Assembly (NCBI RefSeq): GCF_000346465.2
Contig: NC_034010.1
Location: 8,422,946 to 8,486,945 of the forward strand
Reading direction: 5' to 3'
DNA: 64,000 nucleotides
Source of the DNA: Prunus persica
Taxonomy: Eukaryota > Streptophyta > Magnoliopsida > Rosales > Rosaceae
Every line of letters begins with the position of its first letter. The first letter of the stretch is position 1. A program made the position numbers and the translations under genes. Positions 35,539-47,841 of the stretch are shown here, in pieces. The notes under the pieces are model-generated. The model was not told the origin of the DNA. It ran no database searches and worked only from the letters and a program-made list of their open reading frames with translations.

Positions 35539-36568
35539 CACTTGTAAAAAAAACACCCTTACACGACCAAAAATAATTCGTCGCTCAAACTCACTTTGCG
35601 CGACGAAGTACAAAACTTCGTCGCCCAAAGTCTTACGTGACTAAATTTTGTGCAACGAAACACACATCGCCGCACAAAGCCTCTTTGAGCTACAAACGTT
35701 TGTGAACGACAAAATATCATCGCTCAAAGTGACTTTGCGTGACGAAACAATAAACTTCGTTGCACAAAGTCTTGAGCGACGAAGTATTGTTCGTCGCACA
35801 AAGTCACTTTGCAAGACGACAAAACATCGTTGCTCAAAGTGACTTTGCTCGACAAAACAATAAACTTCGTTGCACCAAGGCTTGAGCGACGAATTATTTT
35901 TCGTCGCGCATAGTCTCTTTACAAAAATAAATAAAAATAAAAAAATATTTTTTAAAATCTTTGCATGACGTAATCTTTGAAAATATATATCTTTGATGAT
36001 CGAATTAGTTCATTGTATTCATATAGGGTCAAGGAGTGTAGCTATAAAAAAATCATCAAAATCGGATTCAAAATAACCGTTAAATCGTGATTTTTCATTT
36101 ATAACTGTCAAAAAGTTTTGTTCTGTTACTTGATCGCTGAATGTTTTTTTTTCTTTTCAATTTTTGGCGTATATGATCGCAAAGTATAAGCAAACAAGTT
36201 TGACGGTTGGATCATTGAAACCAGTTTCGTAGAATGCGGATGCCTTCAAAAAAAAATATTCACTAACAATTAAGAGTTTATTTATACTTTCGTTAAATAT
36301 AACATAAGATTTTGTGGTATCCACTAGTGTAAATATTTTAAATTGAAGATCAAATTTAGTCATTCTATTCATATAGGGTCAAGGAGTGTAGCTGTAAAAA
36401 AATCATCAAAATCGGAGTTAAAATAACCGTTAAATCGTCATTTTTCATTTATAACCGTCGAAAAGTTTTGTTCTGTTCCTTGATCGATGGATATTTGATT
36501 TTTGTGATTTTTGGGGTATACAATCTCGAAGCATATACAAAAAAGTTTGACAGTTGGATCATTGAATG

Positions 36569-36602
<34 letters not shown>

Positions 36603-37708
36603 TTATAAAGTAGCTTTAAATTTATTTATTTTTGTACCTATAACACTTAAGAAATTGAATAGTATATATTTATTAGTAGCTTTAAATTTAGGGATTTATT
36701 ATTATAGTTAGGATTGGGTTTTTGTTAAAAAAATATATTATTGTGGGTTTTATATAAAAAAAAATATTCCAATTTGAAGGGAATAAAGTCACATTTTCAG
36801 TAAATTTTGTAATAATAATAATTTTTTTTTAAATATAACAATGGGGTCGTTGTGCAAAAACCAATAACACGACATCATAATGTAAACATGCGTTGGACAA
36901 ACCAATTAATTTTTTCATTTAATTATACATTATAAATTTTAAGATATAGTTATTTTCATTTAATTTCGTCGCCTAACCCTTATTTATTTATTTTTATATT
37001 TTATATTGTTAAACTAAATTATTTCTTTATTTTTTATTATTTTCTTTGCGCTATGAAAACACATTTTGTCGCCTTAACCTTATTTATATTTTAAATTGTA
37101 CAATAAAATTATTTTATTTTTTATTATTCATAACAATTATTTTTATAAATATTGTGCTACGAACAAATTTTTTGTCTCTCAAAAGTTTGCACGACCAATA
37201 TTTCGTCGCGCAAAACTCTAAAAATTTGGGTGGGTACCTCAAAAGGAAAGTGGGATTTTTTTTAAGACTTAGCACAACCAATCCAATATTTGGTCGCGCA
37301 AAAGTTAGAGCGACCAAAGCTCGTTGCGCAAAACTCTAAAAATTTGGGCAGGCACCAGAAATGGGATGCAGGAAATTTTTTTTTTTTTTTTTAAGACTCT
37401 ACGTGACCAATCCAATGTTTCGTCGTGCAAAGTCTTTAAAAAAAAAATCCCTCGTCCCATTTTTGGTCGCGCAAAAGTTAGAGCGACCAACAACTCCTCA
37501 TTCAAAAGTCTAAAAATTTGGGCGGGCACCAAAAATGGGATGCGTGAAATTTTTTATTTTTTAAAAGACTTTGTGCGACCAATCCAATATTTCGTCACGC
37601 AAATTCTTAAAAAACAAAATTTAAAAATTCCCGCTTCCCATTTTTGGTTGCGCAAAAGTTAGATCGGCCAACAACTCGTCGCACAAAACTTCAAAAATTT
37701 GGGTGTGC
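35539..37708. mobile_element. Decayed CACTA relic related to the complete element
   Basis: CACTTGTAAAAAAAACACCC starts where the 170-bp repeat breaks. 35570-35920 has degenerate GCGCGACGA motifs. 36017-36520 holds two copies of the 0.35-kb unit seen inverted at 28990-29480. 37196-37690 carries three degenerate 150-170-bp units, each with GGTCGCGCAAAAGTTAGAGCG and CTCTAAAAATTTGGG. No transposase and no proper right terminus. A (GT)n(AT)n tract lies at about 36569-36601. Confidence 0.65.
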
Positions 37709-38187
37709 ATTCGCTGTGTAAAATGCACGTTCAAATGGTAAAATTTCTTTTTCACTACCTTTATCCACAAACGTGTCTCTTTACTCAACAAATGCAGCGA
37801 TGGCATTTATATGGTAATAGTGGCATTCATTTGGTAGTATACCATTTAAACGCGATTTTTACCTTCCAAACACCATTCTTGCGTTTGATGAGTAAAGTGC
37901 GCGTTTAAATAGTAAAATTGTCATTTTCACTACATTTACCCACAAATGTGTCTCTTTACTCAGTGAACGCAGGGGTGGTGTTTATATGGTAATGGAGGCG
38001 TTTGTTTAGTAATTTATCATTTAAATGTGATTTTTACCTTCCAAAGACCATCCTTGCTTTCGCTGAGTAAAATGCACGTCTAAATGGCAAAATTTCCTTT
38101 TTCGCTAACTTTACCCAAAAACATCTCTCTTTACTCATTGGACACGAGGGTGACGTTTATATGGTAATGGAGGCACTTGCTTGGTAA
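37709..38187. repeat. 170-bp tandem repeat, array 4
   Basis: About 2.7 units in the same orientation as arrays 1 and 3 (GATGGCATTTATATGGTAATAG near 37800, GGGTGGTGTTTATATGGTAATG near 37972, GGTGACGTTTATATGG near 38149). Confidence 0.75.
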
Positions 38188-39048
38188 TTTACGTTAACCG
38201 CCGTTCAAACTTTGATCCACGGCGTTTTATTTCCTGTTCACGCCGTCAAAATCGTTTTTAACAATTGTGGGTAAACACTTGGGTCGTGGTTAGGAATTGT
38301 TACATCGGTGTGTAATAAAATTGTGCCATGCTAAAGTATTTAAACGTCAGTGTTTTCAAATAGCGTCATCTAATGTTGTCCAAGTGGCCTTTTTTTATCA
38401 TTTAAACGTCGATTGTCGCAAGAATCAGTAGTAAAATACCTTTAACAAGGCATTGTTTTCCTGGGTGGTGATGTGGAAGATGTTATAAGCGTCAGTCATT
38501 CTACACCTATAGCATATTTAACACATTTTACGTCGGTTACGGTATGATTCTTGACATGTAATATCCTTTAGACGTCTGTTCTTTTCTATAAGCGTCGTAT
38601 AAGATTGTTGAAGTTTTCTTTCTTTCTTTTTTCTTTTTTTTTGGTGGCTTTTTTTTATAGATTTTAGACGTCAATTTTTTTATTTAGTAAACGTAGTGTA
38701 CATTAACCAAGATGATTTCGACGTTATACACAGCGGTATTTTTTCAAATAGAGATGTGGGTAACTTTTCTTACGTCGGCATGTATGTAGTTCTTGACATG
38801 CAATACTCTTTAGACGTCTCTATTTTCCTAAAACCGTGGTCTAAGGTTGTTGAAGTTTTCCTTTTTCGCTGTTTATATAGTAATTAGACGTCAGTTTGTA
38901 TTTTGGTATGACGTTGTATGTCGTAACGACGACGGTTATTTGCCATCGTTGTTTTATGTATCTAAAGATGGCGGTCAATTTCACGATGGTTTAAAAACTT
39001 TCTAGACGACGATGGATTCCCTCATCTATTTCAATTTTTGTAGTAGTG
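38188..39048. mobile_element. Right-end fragment of a second CACTA family
   Basis: The segment is rich in GACGTC, ACGTCGG and GACGACG words in both orientations and ends CAATTTTTGTAGTAGTG, the reverse of a CACTACTACAAAAATTG terminus. The left end is missing. The same family supplies the relic ending near 52483. Confidence 0.65.
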
Positions 39049-39965
39049 ATTCTCTTTCTTGCTATCACCAACTTTTGGACATGTTGCCAATTGGACATCA
39101 AGAATGTTTTCTTAAATGGTGTTCTTCAAGAAGACCTTTTTTTGTCTCAGCCCCTTTCCTTCACTGATTCGCAACACCCTCACTTCATTTGCAAACGTCG
39201 AAAGGCCTTATCTGGACTAACACAAGCCCTCCGTGCATGGTTTAGTCGCTTCAGCATCTTTCTACTATAATTTGGGTTCACTCAAAGAACAACTGATTCT
39301 GCTGTCTTTATTTATCGCCCCTCATACTATTTATGTATTATTATATGTTGATATAATTCTTACTGTCACACGTGCTGATTTTATTTCTTCCTTTGATGTC
39401 AAGGACTTGGGCTCCATACCTTCCACATGATTCTGGGCTTCACATCGCTCAAGTCAAATACATGTTGGATCTTCTTCAACGCAACTCCATGACTGAATGC
39501 AAGCCCTCCTCCACTCCACTTGCCGCCAAGCACCACCTCACAGCACATGATGGTCCACTTCTCAAAAACCCAACAGAATTCCGCCATCTAGTTGGCTCCT
39601 TGCAGTACCTCACCTTAACTAGACCCGCCATATTGAATTGGACTATCATTTTGTTCTCGAGAAAGTTGCCCTTGGCTAGTCATCGTGTTCAGTTTGTTCC
39701 CTCCACTGATCAAGTTCCTGACCTCCTCACAAAAGGTCTTCACAAAAGTTGTCATCTCCAGCTCTATGACAAACTCGTCCATCAACGCCCGAGTATCACG
39801 CAATCGACTCATCCTCGTTAGGCCCTTCCTCTATTACAAGAATCCTCCTTCCATATTCATGGTGTTAATATTGATTTACCTTCCTTGTATTGTTGATTCA
39901 GTTTCCTTGCACATTTTTACTAGGGTTTTTAACAGTGTATAAATATCTCATGTATCACAATTATC
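39049..39965 (+). pseudogene. Ty1/copia polymerase relic and adjoining LTR-like sequence
   Basis: 39085-39290 reads QLDIKNVFLNGVLQEDLF, ALSGLTQALRAWFSRF and FLL in reverse-transcriptase order. 39300-39640 continues with a degraded LLYVDDI-type region, the IAQVKYMLDLLQRNSM block and FRHLVGSLQYLTLTRP. 39690-39740 is an RNase H end (FVPSTDQVPDLLTKGL). Frameshifts and deletions separate the blocks. From about 39863, TGTTAATATTGATTT may start a truncated LTR. Confidence 0.78.
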
Positions 39966-40694
39966 AAATCAATCCAAAATATAAGGTTTACATGATGCAT
40001 TCAAATTTGTGTCTCCAATGCACACCCATCATTTTACATGTAAATAAGCATCACATATCAATTGCCCCTCGTACATACAATCGACTAAAATCCAATTTAT
40101 AAATACTACAACAAACGATACATTACACAAATTTAGTTGCAACAAGCTTGAAACTTCTTTTTGGTGCTGCCTCGTTAAGCTTGGATTAGATGCACTTGAT
40201 GATCATCAAGATTCTGCTCTCCTACTTGTGATAATTATGAACAAGACATGAGATGGGTTAAATATTTTACATAAAAAAAAGTTATTTAAATTTGTAGGAA
40301 AAACAAAGACATTAGCAGGAAACAGTAACTCTAAATATTTGATGTTCAATTGCATCACATATGGCGATTGGGATGCCATCTTTTCGAGAATCCCGAGAAT
40401 ACAATGCCCAATCACCACATCGACATACTCCTATGTATTGCCAAAGTACGTTAAACCCTTTTGTTAGTTAAAATAGGTTGGATAAGAATGTTATTGGTAG
40501 TGGAAATTAAATATTTACATTACACCAATGCGGAAGTTATGAATTTATTATAGTATGATATAATAACCACAAATATAATTTAGATGCAAAAGAGAGTTCG
40601 AAACTAACGAGTAATACAATAGAATACACAAGGATTAGATCTTTAGTTACGGTATTACCTCTTTATTAAGAAATGCATGCTAATCCCAATGTCA
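39965..40694 (-). pseudogene. Gene copy B: 3' end and flank of a gene A paralogue, truncated by a hAT-like repeat
   Basis: 39965-40694 matches 11450-12228, the 3' flank and last exon of gene A. The minus strand still reads DIGISMHFLIKR and stop at about 40694-40659, the same ending as gene A. The match stops at 40694, where a TAGGGCTAGTCAATGGG terminus begins; the rest of the exon and the other exons were not found. The flank carries a 45-base deletion relative to gene A. Confidence 0.72.
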
Positions 40695-41289
40695 TAGGGC
40701 TAGTCAATGGGCCGGGCTGGGTTAGCCTGCCCTAAATTTAGTGGGTTTGGGCCGGGTCGGGCCCGACTTTAAAGAGGAGAGAGAAAATATCGGATCGGAT
40801 TTTTTTAGAAAATTTAAAGCCTAAGCCCAACCCATGAGCCGGGCTTGAGAAAGCCCATCGGGCCGGGCTGGGCCTAAACGGGCCTTACTTCATTAAAAAA
40901 AATCATAAACTTAATCATAAGGGCATTTTAGTCCAAATTGGAGATTAAACTCACTTAATTCCAATATTTTCACATCAAACGAAATTCATAAAACACACAA
41001 TAAATTCATACAACTTATAAGATTTTCCACAAAAATAATAAAACTAAGTATTATTTTTGAGGTTATTACATAATTAGATCGTAATACATTTTAAGAAATA
41101 ATTTTAAAAAATAATAAGTATCAAAAAATATTTTTTTAAAGGATGGTATGAATAAATATGCAAATATTTAGTGATGTGTTCAAGAAAAGCATGATTATAT
41201 TTGGTGGTACGATTATGTTTCGTGATATGATTATATTTGGTGATGTGATATGTTATATATAATTGTTGAATTAATAATCGACACAAATT
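40695..41289. mobile_element. hAT-like repeat with GGGCCGGGC-rich terminus, left part
   Basis: TAGGGCTAGTCAATGGGCC is a hAT-style start; dense GGGCC/GGCCC words follow to 40890, then AT-rich sequence. CAATGTCA precedes it, but a matching duplication was not found. The 44196-44460 segment beyond the solo LTR (GGGTCGGG, GGGCTGGGTTGAGC, CCCAAGCCCAATCC) is probably its other part, so the element would be split by the LTR insertion. Confidence 0.45.
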
Positions 41290-41563
41290 TGTAACAACCC
41301 GACTCCAAATTTAATCCCTTATTTAAATTATTTAAGTGGAATTACGAATTTACCCTTGGAGTAGGGGTATTTTTGGTCATTTTCCTACCTGAAAAGAGTT
41401 TGGGACAGTGATTGGTATTTTTGGGTAAATCGTACTGAGATGAGTCCGTAGACACGTAGTGGGCTCAAATAGGAGTTATAACGAAGAAGTTACGAGCAAA
41501 ACATCACCAGTGGCAAAATCGTAAATATTTCAAAATGGGTTTTTAATTTAAAAAAACCTGAAA

Positions 41564-41604
<41 letters not shown>

Positions 41605-44190
41605 GCGAGCAGCCCCTCCCCCTTCGCTTTTTTTTTTCTTTCTTCCCAGCTGTGGCTTCCAAGAGCCACCACAGCCACCATCGGCCACCACTTGGGGCGG
41701 CACTAGTCCTAAAAGGACCGTCGTGAGTTCCTCTTCCAGTCCCACATGGTCTCCACCGCCAACCAGCAGCACAGTCACCGGAATCTGCAGAAATCGCGCC
41801 TGTTTCCAAAAATTCAAACCGCTCGTTCTCTCTCAATTCTCCACCAAATTGGACAAATAAGGTATGGATTTCTATCTATTTTTCATGCTCTACCTGATGG
41901 TCGGGTAGGATTTCTTTAATTTTGAGCCTAGATCAGTCGATTTTCAATTTAGGGTTCGGCCGATTTTGGATTTCTGATTCCTGCCACTTCCGATCACTTT
42001 TTGGGGTAGGCCCAAAGACAAAAGTGACTTCAAATAGGGTGTTATACCTAGGGTAGAATTCTTGGCCTGAGATGTTGAGATTTTCTGGCGAAGCTTTAAC
42101 GCTTTGGACACTCATGCACTGTCGGCACGTGGGGACTGTAGAAAAGGTGCATTTTTATCCCAATGTGTTCTCTTGGTCCTCACGAGCGCGTAGGTGTGCT
42201 TGGATTCCAATTCGGATGTCGTTTGACTATCGAACGGATTTCGCATATTGTGCATTATCCGGGTTTGATATGTTCGGACCATTGGATTGACTCCATTCCA
42301 ATATATGTTAGTCTGGACATCCTTAGGATCGTATAGGATTCAACGGATCATAAAACGGAGTCCTGGATACTCAAAAAATGCCAACCCTAGGGCTAGGTTT
42401 GCAGTAACAATCCGATCGTGTGATCGTGAGCGATCCGACTGTCTGATCTGGACCAAACTTGCAGGACGTGTGTCCTAAGCCTTGTAGAACCTATAGGAAC
42501 TTTCGGATCGAAATTTGGAGGTTGTGGGCCCTGTGGGCCCATTTGACCAAGTTGAGGTAGTTGGACCCCTCGGTTGACTGTGAGTCTTCCGAGGTAGTTT
42601 AACCCTTTGGAAGGAATTAAGATAACCTTCTTATCGAATCTTAATTGTTATTTGAGGTTAAATTGGAAATTGAATTGATTTAGGATTTTTCTTAGAGATT
42701 GTTGCTTATCATTAATTAATATTAATTTATTATAAATAAAGTATAATATTCTAGTTGTGTGATCCAGTATTTTATGAAATTTGTGTGAAAACAAGCGTTG
42801 AATAATATTTAAATTGTTCTAGGATCTTTATGAAATTTATGTTTATGTACATGATCGTTGGTCTAAAAATAATATTATTTTCTTGATTAAATTACGTTGC
42901 AGTCTACTATAGATAGTATCACTAAATTGAGATTACCTCTATTATTAGTTTAGATAATTGAGAGTATGTCAGTTTGAAGTGCTATACGCACTACCCTAAG
43001 TACCACCGTGTGATTGTTAGGTCCCACGTGACGTAGGTTATCCGGCGTGAAGACAGACCTCATACGTGGCGTTGGAATATCCGGCGTATGGGGAAATGAT
43101 ATTATGATTGTTAGGTCACATGTGGCGTAGGATTTTTCGACGTGATGACAGACCCCATACGTGGCGTTGGAATTTCCGGCGTATGAGGAGATTATGTGAT
43201 TGTTAGGTCTCGCATGGCGTAGGATTTTCCGACGTTGAGGCAAACCCCATATATGGCGTTGGAATTTCCGGCGTATGGGGAGATTATGTGATTGTTAGGT
43301 CACCCGTGGCGTAGGATTTTCCAACGGGATGACAGACCCCATACGTGGCGTTGGAATTTCCGGCGTATGGGGAGATGATATGATGGTTAGGTCACACGTG
43401 GCGTAGGATTTTCCGGCGTGATGACAGACCCCATATGTGACGTTGGAATTTCCGGCGTATGGGGAGATTATGTGATTAACAGAGAGATGAATAAAGGTAT
43501 TGTATGTGTTTGGAAATCGGGATTTAGTAGAAAGAACTGTGTGTGGCTTGACCCTTAGTAAGGGTACGTAGGCAGCCTAGGGTAGTGCCTGGGTGCAGCA
43601 GCTGGCTAAATGTTACTTATGTTGTTTTTTAAGTTTAGTGTTGACCTTGTCATTGGTCCTGAAACTCGGATAAAAACAAGGCTTGATCAAAGACATATTT
43701 ACTATTCTGTTGGACTAAGTGAATGTGGTGATTGTGGGATTATGGTTCAGTTAGGTTTGAAATCCGTTTTGGTTCGTTGTACGATTTGGGCTGAGGCCTT
43801 AAACTATTTGTGTTTGGGTTTGGATGTTAGACACCCCATGACGGAAATTGGGAAGTTAAATTATGTTGATACAGTAGGCATTTATAAAGTTGGTGGAATT
43901 TATTATATGTTTGGTTTAGAACCTTATTTGATTTGATAGCGTTGCTGGTTTGCATTGCTTTGAATTATCGGTGGGTCGAAGGCCGTTTATGTGAATTGCT
44001 TGTTATTACATTGTGCATGCTGGCAGTTGGGTAAAATAAAATGTGTTTCATGCAGGTTGAAATTTTGAGAAATGTTCAATTTCGGTAAAAAGTCTCGGTC
44101 TTTAGTAAATGGGCCTGGCATCGGAGTGATGTCGAGAATTTTCACAGGATTCGTCTCGGGTTTTCGGGAAATTTGGGGCGGGTCCTGTCA
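41290..44190 (+). repeat. Solo LTR of family L, 2901 bp, TSD AAATT
   Basis: It starts TGTAACAACCCGACTCC and ends GGGTCCTGTCA-like (GGTCCTGTCA), with AAATT immediately on both sides (41285-41289 and 44191-44195). No PBS, internal domain or second LTR, so it is a product of LTR-LTR recombination. It shares ordered blocks with 56908-59877. A (TC)n tract lies at 41570-41602. Confidence 0.88.
43012..43475. repeat. Five 92-bp tandem units inside the solo LTR
   Basis: GATTGTTAGGTC-type starts occur at 43012, 43106, 43198, 43290 and 43382. Each unit has CATACGTGGCGTTGGAATTT and CCGGCGTATGGGG. Confidence 0.88.
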
Positions 44191-44195
44191 AAATT

Positions 44196-44500
44196 AATCT
44201 GCTAATCATCCAATTATAAACTAGGAACAAGTAAATAAAAGTAAACGAAATGAAATAAATTATATATGTGATTTAAGTGATATAATCATAAACCTAAACT
44301 CTTAATTATACATAATTATATATGTATGCAGGCCTAACGGGTCGGGTTTTTGTGGGCGGGCTGGGTTGAGCTTTCTTGGGCTTAATCGGGCCAGGACTAT
44401 GGGCAGGGCCAGGCTTCAAACACCCAAGCCCAATCCTAGCCCGACCCAAATTATTGGAGGGAAATTCTGAAAATTTTAGATCACAGTCAAAAATTTCAAA
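44196..44500. mobile_element. Right part of the hAT-like repeat split by the solo LTR
   Basis: 44330-44455 carries GGGTCGGGTTTTTGTGGGCG and CCCAAGCCCAATCCTAGCCC, alike in style to 40695-40890. No clear right terminus is visible, so the end is uncertain. Confidence 0.4.
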
Positions 44501-44799
44501 AGACCACATTTTTAAAAAACGGCGGTAAATACATCCCAGTCGATGTTTAATATACACCTTATGACGAAGGACAAAGGGCACACCTGATGTTGTAAATTGT
44601 TTTTTACATCGCCCCTCAAAAAACAGACGTCTTAAATATTAAATAATTAGATGGGTTTGCGTTTCCTGGGATTTGAAAGCGGGTAATTGTACAAAAAGAG
44701 CGAGAGAAAACCGGCGTCGTTTCTAGAATTACCTCATGTATACTGCCATCACTGTGGATCGGATCTGAATCATGGAAGCAAACTATAAAATATCTTCAC

Positions 44800-44945
44800 A
44801 CAAGAGGAAGGTATTATGGTCAATGCCAAACACTTCCTTTGGAATCAGAACTCTCACAGTCTCGTTAGTAGGCTTCAACTTGGTCTAGACAAATTGGCAT
44901 AGGGCTAACAGAGGTGGTGGCATGTCTAGCTTTGAGAGATCCTGT
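44800..44945 (-). pseudogene. CACTA-associated protein fragment
   Basis: The minus strand reads LSKLDMPPPLLALCQFV, a stop, then TKLKPTNETVRVLIPKEVFG. I take this as the C-terminal part of the TNPA-type ORF of this relic; similar segments are common in plant CACTA proteins. The family name was not resolved. Confidence 0.45.
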
Positions 44946-45428
44946 TACAAGAAATAAATAAAGAAATATAAGTTAGTTTGTACATCAAGTAAAATAAACA
45001 ACTCTAACAAACCAACAAAGCCGACGTGGTATATAATATAAACGACGGTTTCTAGAACATACTAACGGAGTAAAACTTATAGACGACGGTAAAGACATAA
45101 CCCTCATTGTGTAAATGTTCTAATGTCGCTATACAATAGAAAGGTCGTCTAATTAAACTGTTCTAACGTTGCTACACAATAGAAAGATCATCTAATGAAA
45201 TAGACGATGGTTTATAAACGAAAAACCGATGTAGTAAAATACTTAGACAACAGTTAAAAGCAAAGTCTATTGAAAATTTTAAAAAAATCAAATCAAATGT
45301 CAGAGATTTTACCATTTCATCTTGCCTTTTTCAGCAGCATCAACATCATTCATGGGATTTTATTCCTCCAAAACAAGGGCTCTCACATTAAAGCAGCTTG
45401 CTTTGTCAAACATTGGATTTTTTTGGCT

Positions 45429-45626
45429 TTACTCTTGAGGCAGTAAAGGAATTGGAGTAATTGGAGTTTTATCGAGCAAGTTGGGATCAAAGTTAGGAAT
45501 TAGTTGACTGAATTGTTTCAACAAAATTTCCCACTCTGCTCTGACTGCTTCCAAAACCGTTTCCTTTGCCCTAGCATCTATCCTTTTGGTTTCTTCTCTC
45601 ACTGCCTCCATAACACTTTCCTTCAA
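45429..45626 (-). pseudogene. TNPA-like coiled-coil segment
   Basis: The 65-codon frame (KESVMEAVREETKRIDARA, KETVLEAVRAEWEILLKQF, SQLIPNFDPNLL) is the helical region that follows the Ptta/En/Spm domain in this type of TNPA gene. It is downstream of the domain exon at 48230-48870, with the small LTR element in between. Confidence 0.55.
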
Positions 45627-46033
45627 TTTGTCAGCAAAATTTTACTCTCTTCTGTGTCTGCAAATTAAAGAATTGAGTTGGGGAAACCCCAGCTCCAACA
45701 CCTCTGACTCTCCCACCATGCTCAAGGTCAAAATATCGTACAGTCAGAGTGCCCTCGGAGACTTGTTTTTTTAAATCATCCTAAAAGAGAGAGAGAGAGA
45801 GAATGTTAGTGAGTGAACAGATAGTAAAACATATAAAATAAACAACTAAATAAAAAATATTACCCAACGTGGTAAATCAATGAAGACGACGTTTTATTTA
45901 AAAAACTGACACAGTAATAAATTTAACACGTCAATACAAAAATACCGTCATTGTGTATGCATTCTAACGTCTAGAGAAGAAAAAAATCTCAACCAAAATA
46001 TTCATGGTTTCCACAAACATTGTACAAACCGAT

Positions 46034-46160
<127 letters not shown>

Positions 46161-47035
46161 TGAAGAAAGTTTAAAACTTTAATTTAAAACGTCTAATGCA
46201 GAAACATAAACCGTTGTGGTAATTCAATACAGACGTTGGGTTCAGAAATACTGATGTCATATAGTCCTATAAACGGTGGTAAACACAAACCGTCGTGGTA
46301 TTTCATGTCTAACAATGGTTACTAAAACGAACGACGTCTGAATGAATATGAAGAAAGTTCAAAATTTTAATTTAAAATGTTAACTCATAAACATAATCCT
46401 TCGTGGTAATTCAATACAGACGTCGGTTTTAAAAAAATTATGACGTTATATCATTTTTAAACGGCGATAAATAAGGACCGTCAAGGTGTTTCATGTCTAA
46501 CGACAGTTACTAAGACGAACGACGTCTAAATGAAAAATAAAACCTATGTTTTACAAGTTTAGAACATAGTCAATGAGACTTACGATTACTTTTGCCTTCT
46601 CTGAGTCAAACAAAGTAGGGCAAATATTCAGATATGCTCAGATTATTATTCTTCTCCAATATAGAGGTATTTATACAAGTACAAAGATGTGTTAACCCTA
46701 AATAAAATAGGAAATATATCTAAATTACAATATGAAATAAATCCCTATTACAATAGGACTAAATGATAATTTGTAAGTAACAAAAATTCTAATTAAGGAA
46801 CCTAAATCCTAAGTAAGTAAGGACTCGCAACACTCCCCCTCAAGTTGGGGCAAAGATGTTTTGCATTCCCAACTTGACAAGTGAGTCATAGAACACCATA
46901 CTTGAGAAGCACAATTGTAGATAAGGTCTTTTCGTTAACCACAAGTGAAACAAGTGATAAACTAAAGCAAAGTTCGCAGCGGAAACACAAGAGAAAACCC
47001 TAAAAATAGGGCACATAGTAGAATATAGAAACCCT

Positions 47036-47510
47036 GCGAGCACGACAATAGATAAGGCAGACTACAGAAACCCTATGAGCACAGTAGATAAGGCAGAACA
47101 CAGATACCCTGTGAGCATGGCAGTAGATAAGGTAGAACACAGATACCCTGTGAGTACGGTAGTAGGTAAGGTAGAACATAGAAACCTTGTGAGTACGGCA
47201 GTAAATAAGGCAGAACACAGATACCCTGTGAGCACGGCAGTAGATAAGGCAGAACACAGATACCCTGTGAGCACGGCAGTAGATAAGGCAGAACACAGAT
47301 ACCCTATGAGCACGACAGTAGATAAGGCAGAACACATATACCCTGTGAGTACGGCAGTACGTAAGGTAGAACACAGAAACCCTGTGAGCGCAGCAGTATA
47401 TAAGGCAAAACAAAGAAATCTTGTGAGTACGATAGTAGATAAGGTAGAACACAGAAACTTTGTGAGCACGACAGTAAATAAGGCAGAACACAGAAATCCC
47501 TGTGAATACG
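47036..47510. repeat. 39-bp minisatellite inside the small LTR element
   Basis: About twelve units of the type ACCCTGTGAGCACGGCAGTA plus GATAAGGCAGAACACAGAT; for example TACCCTGTGAG at 47222 and 47261, then TACCCTATGAG at 47300. Because 39 is a multiple of three, all frames give 13-residue peptide repeats, which explains several long but meaningless ORFs here. Confidence 0.9.
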
Positions 47511-47820
47511 GCAGTAGGTAAAGCAATAGCAAGGTAGGCGGTGGCGATAGTAGCAACAGCGACAGCAACAATAATGACAATGATCACAGAAATAGTAGAC
47601 GAAGCAAGCAAAGGCAACGTCAGTGGTGGCAGTAGCGGCCACGACAATGACAATAGTAGCAGAAAATGGTAACGACAAATTCTTCTATATTAACTTTAGC
47701 TAATTCACGTAGACACAGCTTCTCTTCACTTCCCTCTCCGCTTGAAGAGAATGGGTCGTCGAAGTCAAGAAATATGCAATATCTTCATGGGAATACGTCA
47801 ATAAATATATCATTTTCACT

Positions 47821-47841
47821 CCCCCCCCCCCCCCCCCCCCC
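47821..47841. repeat. Poly-C tract of 21 bases
   Basis: An uninterrupted run of C followed by TTGAAGATGAGGGG within the small LTR element, near its PBS. Homopolymers of this length are rare in plant DNA and its length may be a sequencing estimate. Confidence 0.9.

Noticed and set aside
41542..41836. Minus-strand frames of 89-97 codons over a GA tract.
   Set aside because: Low-complexity translation within the solo LTR.
47000..47678. Frames up to 217 codons with 13-residue repeats.
   Set aside because: Product of the 39-bp minisatellite open in several frames; no start context or family match.
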